Notes under the pieces: model-generated
Told to the model about the DNA's origin: nothing
What the model saw: only the letters and a program-made list of their open reading frames with translations
The model's database searches: none
Source of the DNA: Micrasema longulum
Lineage: Eukaryota; Arthropoda; Insecta; Trichoptera; Brachycentridae
Assembly (NCBI GenBank): GCA_022494885.1
Contig: JAGVSM010001221.1
Span: forward strand, 1-64,000
DNA length: 64,000 nucleotides
Direction of reading: 5' to 3'
Made by a program: the position numbers and the translations under genes
Shown here: positions 35,791-47,939 of the stretch, piece by piece
Numbering within the stretch: the stretch's first letter is position 1
Layout of the letters: each line of letters begins with the position of its first letter

Positions 35791-35857
35791 CGTCTTGAGG
35801 ATGCGCCGATGGACCTGGCTTGGACACGTGCTGCATATGCCTCAGAAGAACCGAAAC
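35791..35857 (+). mobile_element. RTE-like LINE fragment
   Basis: The frame reads MRRWTWLGHVLHMPQKNRNP and ends at ATTTATTTATT sequence. Paired with the fragment at 31300. Confidence 0.6.
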
Positions 35858-36239
35858 CCAAGAAGAAGAATATTTATTTATTTATTACACATTTTTAGAG
35901 AAAGTCCGTCAGAAATAAGTCCCAACTCTATGTACGTACGAAGACGTTATGAAATTTTACTTGTAGACGAGATTTAGAATAAAATTACTTGAATAAAACT
36001 TTGAATTACTGATATTTTTTATTTTTATAAATTAGCCTATGCTTTTATGCACACTTAATTTCCAATGTCGAGATTGTGTAGATTAGTAAATTCGTTCAAC
36101 TTGGAATTCTTTGGGATAGATCTTTCGGCTTTTTATAGATCTCTTCACCATTAACACAGTATGGGATGAATATGGATCGGCATGGGTTAGCTCGAAGTCT
36201 TATACGTGGATCGTCTTTATGAATATATAATAAACCATT

Positions 36240-36345
36240 ATTTTATTGCCTGAGTTTTCTGTTATTTTTGTTCAGTTTTTTGTATATATGTTTCTTCGTA
36301 TAACTGTTGTTATTGGCTTAGGCCATATAAATAATAAATAAATAC
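36240..36345 (+). mobile_element. LINE 3' tail
   Basis: A short 3' UTR-like stretch containing TATTGGCTTAGGCCATA is followed by AATAATAAATAAATA. No ORF is attached. Confidence 0.4.
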
Positions 36346-37130
36346 GTTGTGATTTAATTTATTTTTTTTACCAAAGATGCAATTGTTGGTAGTTTTGCGT
36401 AGGTCTTAAAAGGAGATGATTTTTCCAAAATTTTCTAATTTTTTATGACAATATAAGGAAACGAAAAAGCGTAATAACATACAATCATTAAATTAAAAAT
36501 GTCGTTCAGAACTTCTTATAAACATATTTTTCTCGCATTCTTAGAATTCAGTACTAAAAAAATAATATCAGTTGGCGCTTCAGCCTGTACTACAAAATAA
36601 ATAATCCAGTGTGACCCTTCTTTGAGTTTGGACCCTGAACCCTGACCAAAAGAAAAAACAAGATATAAAATCGTCCTGTGATACAAAGCGATGCATGCCA
36701 TTAAACGCCGCACATCGAGCCTAGAAGTAGTCCACTGCGCGACCCTTCTTTGAGGGCTAGACATGCGCATGCGTTACTTCTCTCATGTCCTAAGCACCTG
36801 TGATATAATCATCACCCCCAAACAATAGACAATTATGAATGCATATCACTAAACACTATGCATACTGAACTTGGTAGTCAAGTGTGTGTATGCTATGACG
36901 TATTATCTCTAGCGGTCTATTTTACCGCAGCACGTATTGATTATACTGGAGAAGCGGCTTATTCACTCCAAGTACATTCTCCTACGTATCCTCACACGTA
37001 AATCAGCATCCTTATGCTGATAAATGAAGGTGCCAAAACTCCATTGTAAAAATAAATACAACTAAATAATAATAACAAAAAAGTATATCAAAACTTTTTA
37101 GTGACCAGAAAAACAAAATAATTTTCTTAA

Positions 37131-37540
37131 GTGATTCTAAACAAAAATATCTAACTAATTATTCATACATGGCGCTTTTATTATTTTTTATTGAAAAATG
37201 CCATTTTTACGTTTATTTTTAACGGAAAATTTACAAAACTTGGTTTGCGGAAACTTTACAATATATTTATTGTGACAAAAACCATAAACCAAAACCAAAA
37301 CCAAAAACTACAAAACAAAAAAATAAGATAAGTTATTTTTTGTTTTGTAAACTATTTTGTGAAAATGACCCGAATTATATTGTAATGGTATTTATTACAA
37401 TCAATATAGTGTAAAGTTTCCGCAAACCAAGTTTTGTACAATTTCCATTGGAAAATAAATGTAAAAATATAATTTTTAATAAAAAATGATAAATGCGCCA
37501 TCTATAAATAATTCGTTTTATATTTTCGTTTAGAATCACC
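37131..37540. mobile_element. TTAA-flanked inverted-repeat MITE (410 bp)
   Basis: TTAA lies at 37127-37130 and 37541-37544. Arms of about 130 bp (37131-37261 and 37410-37540) are imperfect reverse complements starting G(G)TGATTCTAAAC, with ATGGCGC, ATTTATTTT and AAACTTGGTTTGCGGAAAC inside. The spacer has an (AACCAA)n-like run. The TTAA target suggests piggyBac-type mobilisation, although the terminus is not the usual CCYT. Confidence 0.65.
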
Positions 37541-38789
37541 TTAATTTAAAAACAAAAACAGTCAAAGAACGATAAATTCAAGTAATTAAAAAAAAAAAAT
37601 CTCAAATCACAAAGGGAAAACGCCACCCGTTTTTATTTTAATTAGACTGTTGATATTGGCACCTTACACTGTTAATGTTGTAACAAACAATCAATATATT
37701 CTGCAGTTTATGTATGTACTAATGCAACGTACCCCACTTTAAAAAAAAATCCCCCAGTGAAGTGACCTGTGCTGAGTGAAGATTTTACATATATTAATAT
37801 TTTAAATTAATGAGGTGCAAATGAGGTAGTTAAATGACACCCGGAACACAGGTAGTGCTAAGGTAAATAATATTTTTTGTCCTAAAGTATTTATTAGGAT
37901 ATGTATGTACATTTTTTTATAAAATCAAAAAGTATTTACTAAGCTAGTATGCAATTGCATGCAATAACGTCACAAATGTGGCATTTTTTCATCATAAAAG
38001 GTCTTTTTAGAGTCATTCAGGGTGACACTTCAGTTTCAAGTACAAGCACACCAAGAACAAGAGGTTTCTTCTATTTTGATGTGGCATTTGTTTCATTTTC
38101 TTCATGTATACTTTCAACTTATGTATTTTTCAATTTTTAAAAATTAAAGAGTTCTGGTGCTTTTTTACACCATAGCAGATGAAAAGGCCCACCCATGTTC
38201 TAGTTTAATAAAATATAAAACAAAACACGAAGGACTGCTCTTCTACTCAATTATTTTGAACTGCAGTTATTACGGTGAAATGAATAGCCCAGCGTACTAG
38301 AAATAATAATGTAAAATCAGTCTGTCGTGCATCCACTAATAATATTAGCTTAAACTCAATACTCGTATACGAGTAGGCAGTTCTCTCCACAGTCTTCACT
38401 CGGGCCTGTCTAATATGTAACCCGTAATTGGAAACCGTTTAATGTCGTTATCAACATCCCCATCATAAAACAGTCGAAGCGAAAGGATGCACCATACACC
38501 CCCGGCATAGCGCCTGGGCATATGCACACTGCATAGCTCACTTGGTAAAATGAGTCGATAATTTGTTTCGAAAAATCATAAATATGTAAGTAGATACTCG
38601 CTAATTTTGGTTTAGTGAGGTTGCTACGTCCGAAGGAAAATCTTTGATTTGGCTACACTGCTTGGCCCGCGCGCTTCTCTTGCTTTTTAAACGAATGTTA
38701 CGCACGCGTTTTTGAATTGACAAAAGTATTTCGCTATTTTCACCGTGAAAGTAATTATAACTTCGCCAAAACTCGCACAACGCCGCAAA

Positions 38790-39141
38790 CATTTTATCAT
38801 CCATCGCCGACCATCATTATCCGCCGCCTCCAAATGAAATTGTGTGCCTGCAGTGTTCCTGATCACCAATTTCCCTGGCAGCGTGAGCTGATCGCCGACA
38901 AGGAAGAAGACTCAACACCAGGTTAGTCAGTGTTTTATCATATTGATTTTCATTTATGGTATTCCGTTGATTTGTATGAATAATACACTCGGCCCATTTG
39001 AATTTCAGATAGAACATGGGAGAGAATGGCGGAACGCGCAAACTTAAAGCACAGAAAGATAGTGAAGATAACTTTTACCAAGTGGACACCCGAATATACG
39101 ACTTTAGGCACCAGAATCATTTTGTCAAACGTTCTGCATGA
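38790..39141 (+). other. Possible two-exon coding fragment on the plus strand
   Basis: A frame with SVPDHQFPWQRELIADKEED runs to ACACCAG|GTTAGT (exon end 38921). An 87-bp intron ends TTTGAATTTCAG (39008), and the frame continues, via a split Asp codon, as RTWERMAERANLKHRK to a TGA at 39139-39141. Both splice signals are good and the frame is kept. The upstream start is unclear and the product is unrecognised. It could be a relic of a gene or of the LINE that follows. Confidence 0.3.
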
Positions 39142-39169
39142 CTGAATAAACGCCGTCATCTAGACTCTA

Positions 39170-39360
39170 TAATTGCAATTACGTAGCAAGCGGCTCGAAG
39201 AAATGACACTCGAAAACTTTTTCAAATCACGCGTAGGATCTGTGGTAAACGCACGATCATACTACGTGCTGTAAAAAACTCTGATGGAGTGGTAGAATCA
39301 GATACAGACCACGTAAAGAAAATATAGCGTGGTCATTTCCAGAGAGTACTTAATTGCTCC
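39170..39360 (+). mobile_element. LINE linker fragment
   Basis: The frames give SDGVVESDTDHVKKI followed by RGHFQRVLN, matching the DGxxxTDxxxVxxxWxxYFxxLLN linker before the RT of non-LTR elements. Confidence 0.45.
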
Positions 39361-39462
39361 CCTCCTCCCATCTTCGATATCAAAATAAGGACTGCAATAA
39401 ACAATCTCCGGGCCGTCAACATTTCTGACAAAAACACCCTTTTAAACAAATATTTCATATCA

Positions 39463-39528
39463 ACCATGTCGGGACTTGAACCCGAGACCTCTTGCATAGA
39501 AGGTAAATGCGCTACCATGAGGCACGCA
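39463..39528 (-). mobile_element. tRNA-derived SINE head
   Basis: In reverse complement: GTGCCTCATGGTAGCGCATT (A-box region) and TCGGGTTCAAGTCCCGA (B box with paired stem). The body extends towards lower coordinates. Confidence 0.6.
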
Positions 39529-39794
39529 ATTTCATCTCAATGCCAATAAATTTAAAATCCAGTGCTTGTCTACAAAATTTGGACAAACTGACATTATTAT
39601 TATTTAAATGGTCAGCAGTAAAATTAATTACATGGCGCCGAAATCAAAATACGTGAAAAATTAAAAAACGATAATAATGTGAGAACAACTACTTCCCAGC
39701 AAGACGAACAATTTTAGGAAAAAATACACATATTTTCCATTTTTACTGTGGCTTTAGGTATTATTGGCTTAATAACAAGTTTATATCTAACTAA

Positions 39795-40040
39795 CTAACC
39801 ATCACGCCATTTCCCCAGAGGGGTAGGCAGAGAGGATAGAACGCTACACCACTCTGTCCTGGCACACTTCCTTTGCTTCCTTCACATTCATACATCTTCT
39901 CATGCACGCACGTCGATTATTCCGACTTTTCACATGACCAATTTCAAGAATTTGTTGTACTTGATCATGCCATGTCTTTCTCGGCCTTCCTCGACTTCTA
40001 CAACCAGACACATTCGCATCATAAATCTTTTTAGCCGTTA
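39795..40040 (-). mobile_element. LINE ORF2 C-terminal tail fragment, copy 2
   Basis: The minus strand encodes ANVSGCRSRGRPRKTWHDQV and then RACMRRCMNVKEA...CQDRVV, the same tail as at 26384-26600 with the GRPRKTW motif intact. The two DNA copies align over about 230 bp. Confidence 0.7.
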
Positions 40041-40979
40041 ATAACAAGTTTATAGTTAGGATAAAAACAATTCAAAAACTTTGTCAACTCGCAAAAAACT
40101 AAATATCATAAAACAAAACCAACAAATCATTAATATATGTTTTCTGATATATAAGAAACCAAAAATAATATAAAATATCCTGGAATACATAGACAGGTAT
40201 AATTGGTGACGCGAGAGGCGCAAAAGTTAATTCCTCGATAGCTTAGAAAGTGCATGAACTGATCCAAGATGGTCCAAAAAGGTCAGCCAACATACACGTT
40301 ACTAAGGACGTTTACTGCCACTTAATATACAAAGGAAATCGACTCACCTGTGTTGAAGTGTTCCCATTTGCTCCACCAGATATTAAATGCGGGAATGATG
40401 CGGTTGTTAGGTTCTTTCCTATTCTGCTTTGTGCATCAGTATTTTTGAATATTGGATACGGTGATGATAATAATGCTGACACTTTAGCGATAACTTTATA
40501 TAGCAAGAAAGCGGTACGAATATTATTTGTTATTAGTTTTTCATGCGGATCATAAAAGACTTCATTTATTTGAAGAAAAAATACAGATGTCAGTTTTATT
40601 TGAATATGGAATTTGTGAATTGTTGCAATACGGTAGGTACTGCCAGGCTGCTCAGGTTCCTACTTCTCAAGGAAAAGCCGACAACCAAAACATATAAATG
40701 GCAGTAAACATTCACGCGTAACCAATAATATTTTTGTATAATATAAGAAAGAGAAAATAAATGTATTCTCACATTGAGTTTTTTATTGAATTCTCACTAA
40801 AAAAAAAATATTGCAAAATATCCTCGGCATATCTATTTTTTTTAAAGCAATATTTAAAAATGTAAAAGGTTTTTGAGATGTGGAATTTAAAAGATTTCAT
40901 TTTATTTTCAATTGCAATTGAACGTTCGGCTTCCTTGATGTGTTGTAGAGCATATTGTAGGAAAGATTTACCGGAATAT

Positions 40980-41110
40980 TCATGCTTGGCGGAAGGGTGG
41001 ATATCGATCTCGGGTTAGGGATTGGGGGTGGCGTTCTCTCCGCCGACCCGCGGTAGCTCCACTAAACACCTTGGCGAGTCTCGCCAGGGGGCACTTGTGT
41101 GGCTTCGAAC
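40980..41110. other. GC-rich segment, probable repeat fragment
   Basis: It contains GGATATCGATCTCG, shared with 24.8 kb, then TTGGCGAGTCTCGCCAGG, a short self-complementary stretch. It is GC-rich against its flanks. No protein was recognised. Confidence 0.3.
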
Positions 41111-43913
41111 ATCATTTTGTGAATTTTTCATCACCTCCTACTGTACGTACTGAGGTAGACGGAAAAGTTCTCATCCCTCCGAAATAAATTGACATAATAT
41201 TTAAATATATCATTGTTACGAATAACATAAATATTTTCTATGACTTTCGCAAAATCTTACGTTATTTGGACAAAGCTGCCCCTTTTCACATTTTTAAAAA
41301 TTGTAGTTCGTTTTAGATATTTGTGAAAGCCACAGCATTTTGCATCGTTTTGCGATTAAATTTGGTTTTTATTAAAGGAATCACTTAACGCATATGTTGA
41401 AGTGTGGACTGTATAATTTTGCTAAAATAAAAACGTGTTTTTGTTTCGAACTCTTAAAGTTTATTCTATGACTTGTAAATTTACAACATTTGACTTAATT
41501 TAGTTCAAATATATTTCAAACTTTAGACTGATACTGGAATTAACAGAGACAAACATTTTGAACGCGCTCTTATTTATGACATTTTAATTCTTTCCGAACA
41601 TGGGCGCGTATTCGGTGTTACCAGTACAATAGAAAACTAATATTAAATCATTAATAAATTCTTAAGTCCTTTATCAAATTTTTTGTCAGCAAATAAATCA
41701 TTTATTCATTTTCAAATATGACCATGCTATTTATGCATATAATAATACAAAAATGGTGAACATGAAGCAGAACAGCTTATGACACAATTAAATATTTTTA
41801 TTTATGTACAAACAAATCAATTTAATCAAGATCATATCGCTAAATCAACTCTGAAAGTTTCTCAAATTATGGGAACAATAAGCAAAATGACAGTTCAACT
41901 AAACAGTTTGGAGAGAAAAGTAAAAACTGACAAGCAGGTTACACAAAATCAACCTTTACAAGCTCAAAGTAATTTAACCGATCTCAGAAATTGAAGAGCG
42001 GAAGAACATATCAAAGAATGTTATTATTTTCAATATTTCTGAGAGTACAACAATGTTTGAGTATGTCCAAATACTTGCAAACTGGCTGGAATTTCTCCCT
42101 AGGGGTTTTCCCTGTTTGTTGAATTAAATTAAAATTCCTGAGGGTATTTTGACCACTCACGCGTAAAGGATAGAGGAAGATACAAAATCAACTTCACACG
42201 CAATAAGTCAAATTGAACCGCTACCGATGAGTGCAATTATTAAAGTCTATAAACTGGGAATACAAAGGAAATGAGTGATTAGACCAATCAAATTAGAGCT
42301 ACGTGATCCTTTTCTAGCTAACAAACTGCTACGAAACAAATCGAAAATGCCCGGTGGATTGAGAATTAATCCGGACCACACAATAAATTAGAGAAGCCAA
42401 TTATCTGACCTAAGGAGCGAATTAGAATCAAGAATTAAAAATGGGGAAGATCATTTAACTATTAAATAAATTATCTCTATACCCAAAATTATATTTACGA
42501 TCCCAAAAAACTTAAATCGTAATAAAAAATCAAATTCTTCCACCAAAATTTAAGAGGTATGTGTACGAAATTACAGGAGTTTTTAAGAATTGTACCTACA
42601 TTATTGCATGACGTTTTAATCTTTACGGAAACTCGGCTTCATCCAGACATCATTGCAGAACTTGGACTATTTAACAACAAAATGTATCGCTTCGATAGAA
42701 ATAATGACACCAGTTACAAAACAAGAAGGGGTGGTGTGTTGGTGGCTGTCAAAATGAATTTACTATCCAGAAGACTCAAGACAGTGCATAATAATGTGAA
42801 ACATCTGTTCGTACTTACCAATTTAAACAAGTTGAAAATAGTAATCGGTTGTGTTTATATTCCACCATTATCTCACCTTAATGTCTACCAAAATCACAAT
42901 TAAGAAGTTAAACTTCTGAAAAATTTCTAACCTGATATATTTTTGGTAACTGGTATCTTCCAAATATCATATGGGACACAATATACACCAAATCTACATA
43001 TGTCATTTATAATAATAACATAACAGATGTTGAAAGACAACTAATTGATGTTTCAGTTTATAAGTTAAATTACGTAAAAAATTAAAATAATCACAAATTA
43101 GGCTTAATATTTTATAACGATAAATTTACTTTTGTATGTGAATCACTAGATGTTGTTTTTGCAACAGATGGACTTCACCCTGATCTGGCTCCGCATCCAG
43201 CGGGAATTAAATAAATGTTCAAATAAATGCTTATGTAAAAAGAAACAAAAAAAAGATGTAAGTATGTATAGTTTGGTTACAGAAAATGTTAATTCGGTAA
43301 AGTCTTTTCGTTATTTTAACAAAGCTAACTATCGGAAAATTTGTCATTTTCTATCAAATGCTAATTGATTATTTTCAGATGGTAATAATTTGGACAATGT
43401 TTTTGATCCATTTTATAGTACCTTATTTACATCAATTGATTTCTGTTGTTTGTTCTAATTACCATAATAAGAATATCGTATATATATAAACGTAATTAAA
43501 AGTATTTTAGCCAGTGCTTCCAGGACGGAAGGAAAATTTTATTTTCCAAGTGATAGTACACTGTGGAGACTGGGTGTTTCCCCTCAACGTACAGGATTTT
43601 AGGACATAAATTAAAATACTTTGACTCAGATAAACGTGCCTTAATAAAATTTAAAATCAATTTTCTCCTGAAGCATTTTCTTTAAAAAATGAGTGGAATA
43701 AATGTGAAGCTTTGTCCTCAAACAGTAACGGCGAATCTAGTAAATTAGATCATTCTGACGAAATGTTTGTAGAAGAACCTCATACACTTCAACTACACTT
43801 CTTGTGGAATTTTGTCGAGCCGTACATGAAACGGACATGATAACTTAAATTTCAACGATTGTAATTTGCCTTCAAATAAATAACATATTTATAAAGGTTG
43901 GAAGTTCGAAAAT

Positions 43914-44058
43914 GATCAAAGTCACCCCATTCCAAGGTTCTCAACGAAACCATAGGCATTTTTTTAGAAAAAAATGCCTATAACGTCACACATCATCCGA
44001 ATGCGTCATTCTTAATGACGTCATCAATTAGTTTGTTATTAATGACTTGACTTTGATC
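43914..44058. repeat. Nested hairpin inside the decayed LINE
   Basis: A perfect 13-bp hairpin, TAGGCATTTTTTT with a 2-nt loop (43953-43980), is enclosed by an 11-bp inverted repeat, GATCAAAGTCA (43914-43924) / TGACTTTGATC (44048-44058). Probably a small MITE that landed in the LINE. Confidence 0.5.
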
Positions 44059-44504
44059 TTTTATTTCTCCCTTATTTCTCAACAGATTTTAAAAATAATA
44101 ATGCTGATAGTCTTGTAACTTTTTATATTAATTTATTTAAAAAAATCATTTAATCCATCTCAGTCTTTTTTTTAAAGATGCATACATGGATACTTTGTTA
44201 TTCAATTTATGTTTTGGCCGATATACATATTTTCGGTAAAATGGTTCAATAAAGAAAAAATATATTTTGAAATATATTTTTTTTAAATGCAGGGATTTTT
44301 TTGGCAGCTACCCGGAGTTTGAAAAAATCATCTTACGTCAAAACTTGACTGTTGGTACTTTAACACTGCTGTAATTATGTGTAATATCCTATTTATTATA
44401 AAATTATTTATTCAATGTGTCTATTACAAAACATTGTTGTCTACTAGTTTTAGTTAATTTAAGAACCAAAATGTATTTACTAGTAATTCAAATAGATCAA
44501 TTCA

Positions 44505-44970
44505 AAGGAATCGTGTGCTAGAAATACCACTTTGTAAAACGAGGCTAGCTAGGCTTCATTGATACCAAACTTTCAAAATTTTCGTTCTTTTAAAAAACAC
44601 GCACTATCCTCGATATCAACATTTTTTTCTATGATATATTTTATTTGCCTTTAATAATAAGGAATATTTTTCATTTTTTAAATATTTTTTATTTCCTTTT
44701 TAAATTACTATAAAATAAAATAAATACCTTCTAATCTGTTGCAAAATACTTTGTTTTCTCTTTCTTATATTACACAAAAATATAATACCTGTCTATTTAT
44801 GATAGGAGAAAAATTCATAAACATTTCTTGTTTATTCACGAACAGGACATGCCTTTGTGGGATTTTTTGTTTACTATTTTTACTGTTAATATGTATTGCA
44901 TTGCTGTCCTTTATTTTTGTAAAACTCTGTTTAATCTTTTATGTATATTGTAAAAAAATAAAAAAATGAA
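44505..44970 (+). mobile_element. LINE 3' end, second copy of the 17.5-18.1 kb element
   Basis: It aligns along most of its length with 17590-18110, including AACTTTCAAAATTTTC, TTCTTTTAAAAAACACGC, GAACAGG, TATGCCTTTGT-like and TGTATATTGTAAAAAA. The coding tail is more eroded than in the first copy. Confidence 0.7.
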
Positions 44971-45945
44971 TATGAAAAAAAAAGTAATACCTCATATGTT
45001 TATTACAAAAAATCTAATAGTAATATTTTATAGTTAGTGAAAAAAAATATTGATTATTTTATTTAATTTCATTAGCATGCGAAGGCTTTTATCTTGGAAT
45101 GTTAGTTAGTATATCAAAAATACTAGAAAAAATATTTTTTTATAGGCTCGTTCATTATATTGAACAGAGTTCTCTATTTTTGGTAAGATTTCATTCCACG
45201 GAGACAAGAATGATAAGTCTACTACTGTCTAAAATTATTACGCCGTTAAACTCTGGTAATCAAGTGGTAGACCATTATGTTTTGCTGGAACGTCAAGAGA
45301 AAACTTTGATGGATGCATTGAAAAACTAGAAAACTCGATGGTTGAAAATAGACTAACATTAAACCCATCTTAAACGGAACAACTAAGGATGGATTCAGCC
45401 AGATGACAACATTTTATTCGGGATACGACATTACCCGATGTAAGGAGTACCGCTTAACCCACCGCTAAACTACTGGGAGTCTTCCTTAATTCTGACCTTG
45501 CTCAAATCAGCAGAACGACAAGTTCATGCTTTTACCAAATTAAATGCATACGCAAAAAAATATGCACGTTGATGCCGTCCGTCAATTAGTAAATGCGTTT
45601 ATGGTGTATAGTGTATAGAGTCGATTATTAACGCAGATCTTTTAAATAATAAAATGACGCGCCCACAGTATCACTCCACTACTTCGGGAATCACACTGGC
45701 TACGTTTTCCACGTATGGTGGAATTTAAACTATGAATATAATGCTAATGCTATTGCTAATTATTACGTAAATAATTTTAGATATCTATTTACTAGGACGA
45801 AAATGGATAATTCCAGTCTACGAAGAATCCGGAAATAAACGATGGACAGATAATGAAGATAGGAGACATTCGGGAGAAGTATCCGCGAGTAATGAGACGA
45901 CGAATGTGAGGTAAGGCGTTATGGTAATGGGAAGGCTAGGCGTGG

Positions 45946-45991
45946 TGACGTCAGTTCCTCGTGGCGCCTGCTAGACCGTTTCCATGGTAAC
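45946..45991. promoter_or_regulatory. CRE palindrome next to an RFX X-box
   Basis: A perfect CRE, TGACGTCA (45946-45953), lies 24 bp from GTTTCCATGGTAAC (45978-45991), a near-ideal palindromic RFX X-box. Both sit in a GC-richer stretch (about 45890-46030) that also has GGTGACG, a donor-like GAG|GTAAGG at about 45910 and CCGCCATGACG. CREB/ATF and RFX factors bind such sites. Whether this is active, or part of a repeat, is unknown. Confidence 0.4.
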
Positions 45992-46086
45992 GCGGGTAAG
46001 GGAGGAAAAATCCGCCATGACGCCAAAGGGGAAAATTTACAAATTGCTTTTTAGGTGTAAGGCGCTCAAAGTATTTGAATCAGGTT

Positions 46087-46285
46087 ATGGTACCGTGGCT
46101 AGTGTTGCGGACTCACGGATCAGAGGTCCGAGGTATGAACCTCACTCTATCCCACCATGATTCCCATTTTCTAATAGTGAGTTATTTACAATTCGTTGAA
46201 AATGGTCGTAAAATTTAAATGTTTGGGTAAATTTTGAAAACGCAAATATCTGTGTCTCTAAAAAAACAATTTAATAAATAATTTA
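46087..46285 (+). mobile_element. tRNA-derived SINE, family C copy 1
   Basis: The head has GTGGCTAGTG and GGACTCACGGATCAGAGGTC. The body has TTTACAATTCGTTGAAAATGG, GTTTGGGTAAATTTTG and AACGCAAATAT. Head and body are shared with 50486-50692 (antisense) and with the split copy at 56.2-56.7 kb. Confidence 0.7.
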
Positions 46286-46566
46286 TGTGAAACTGTCTTT
46301 TAGCCATAATCAGTTTTTTTTTAAATTTTGTTATTATTTAACTTACGCACATACTTTTTTTAAATCTCAAAATATCGGCTTTGTTATTTGATAAATATTT
46401 TCTGATTTTTCATATTTATTTCATATTAGATAATTATCATCACAATTACTGTTTTCGCACCCAGATGTGCATAGGACACTGTATATTTATTCCACTTGAA
46501 GCATATCTGGATCATTTAATACTTGAAGATAAAATGATCAGTCTTACAAATCAGATCCAATCCAAG

Positions 46567-46688
46567 GATTGTGAAATATTACAGTGAAAATCACAATTTT
46601 ATGTACGCAATTCATGTTGACCTTCTTGGGAAAAAGGGCGATATGATACGCTTGTTTTAAATGCAGTTTGCTACAATATTTCACAATC
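46567..46688. repeat. Inverted repeat, 14-bp perfect arms
   Basis: GATTGTGAAATATT (46567-46580) and AATATTTCACAATC (46675-46688) flank a 94-bp loop. A possible small MITE. Confidence 0.45.
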
Positions 46689-47039
46689 ACTGGACTAGTA
46701 CAACAACAATATTTCAATTTCAATTTATTTATTTTATAAACGTTTATGTAAATTACAAAATATTTCAATAAATATTCAAATAAAACGAAAAAATTAATAC
46801 TAAAATTTAAATATACAAAAATGGTAAAATAAAAATACCCAGCAATTATAGAGAAAGAATGCTTTCCTCATATGCTATCCCATAGGTGCGTTTGGGTGCA
46901 ATGCAGTGCCTTATATTTAGTGTGTATACTGTTTTTTCAGAATAACGTTTTGAACTTTACCATTATTTAAAAAATACAATTTTTAGCATTTCTTGACTTA
47001 AATTTTAACAAAAAGGTTTCGAATGTAGGTATAAACTTT

Positions 47040-47371
47040 ATTTTTATTTTTAATAATTACACTTCTTACCAAGCTTTTTTCTGTTTTATTTTTTTTAAAT
47101 ATACCCACTCACACGCACCCTCTCCCTCATTCATTCCCACACGCACATGCACCCTCTCCCTCATTCATTCACGCATACACACATTCACATACACTCACAT
47201 GAATACAAACGTCACACACATACAATTACGTAAACCCTGTTCTTATATATTATGTTTTATTAGATTTACAGAGGAATATTTAATTGGCTCTAGCATTATA
47301 AATATATTTCTACTTAATTTTTTTATGTAGTAGCTGTAAAAATCCCAAATAAAATAAAATAAATAAATATT
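47040..47371 (+). mobile_element. LINE 3' UTR with CA-rich repeats and tail
   Basis: A CA-rich stretch includes a 34-bp unit repeated twice around GCACCCTCTCCCTCATTCAT (47115 and 47149). It is followed by AT-rich sequence and an AAATAAAATAAATAAATA tail. Confidence 0.5.
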
Positions 47372-47939
47372 GTCCTGCTAATGCTAAAATTCGTTTCTGC
47401 TGAGTTGCAAATTTTAAAAGAGATTACTGTTTCATGCTTTGCCGATTTTTATTTTTGTTTAAAGTTAGCTTAGTAAATATGTAAGGCTGTCATATATGTT
47501 TTGCGAAAAAAAACACAAAACGAAAATTTTCAGTTGAGGCTTTTAGGTTTAGCAGAACAACACCCCTGGACGTGGCAAGTGGTATACGATTATGATGATG
47601 ATATTATGTAAAACACATGCATTCTGATTCTAAGAAATGAATAAAATGCACTCCTAAAATAACAAATTGCTGCATAAAAACTATATCATGCAAACTTCCT
47701 GTTGAGATTTGAATTGAAAGTAATGAAATAAATATAAAATATGATCCATAATTTGATTGTTCAAATATAATTTGTTTTTATACTATTAAAAATGTTTTTT
47801 CATAACATGCAACAGAGGGATTTTAGAATATTAGATTGGAAAAGTAAATCAGAAGTTATGTCCTAGAACTGCCACAAAGAAATAGAGCTGTTAAAGGAAA
47901 TCCTTGAAAACATTAACAACAAAAAAAATGACAATAAAT

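Larger units (their letters stand above)
41760..45700 (+). mobile_element. Long decayed CR1-like LINE (ORF1, endonuclease, RT remnants)
   Basis: The pieces keep LINE order. 41779-41994: a coiled-coil-like ORF1 segment. 42270-42390: IKLELRDPFLANKLLR and GGLRINPDH, an ORF1 C-terminus. 42559-42901: endonuclease N-terminal part with VLIFTETRLHPDI and RRGGVLVAVK. 43290-43440: NYRKICHFLSNAN, the end of the endonuclease/linker. 45099-45330: RT with ISKILEKIFFYRLVHYIEQ and HSTETRMISLL. About 45345: NRLTLNPS. Many stops and losses are present, and an unrelated LINE 3' end (44505-44970) sits inside. Confidence 0.7.

Noticed and set aside
36516..36770. An 84-codon minus-strand frame with a duplicated GACCCTTCTTTGAG element
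   Set aside because: No splice-compatible boundaries in the needed phase and no recognised motif.
40250..40555. A 101-codon plus-strand frame
   Set aside because: It begins at GTG, has no recognised domain or splice context, and is not supported by codon bias.
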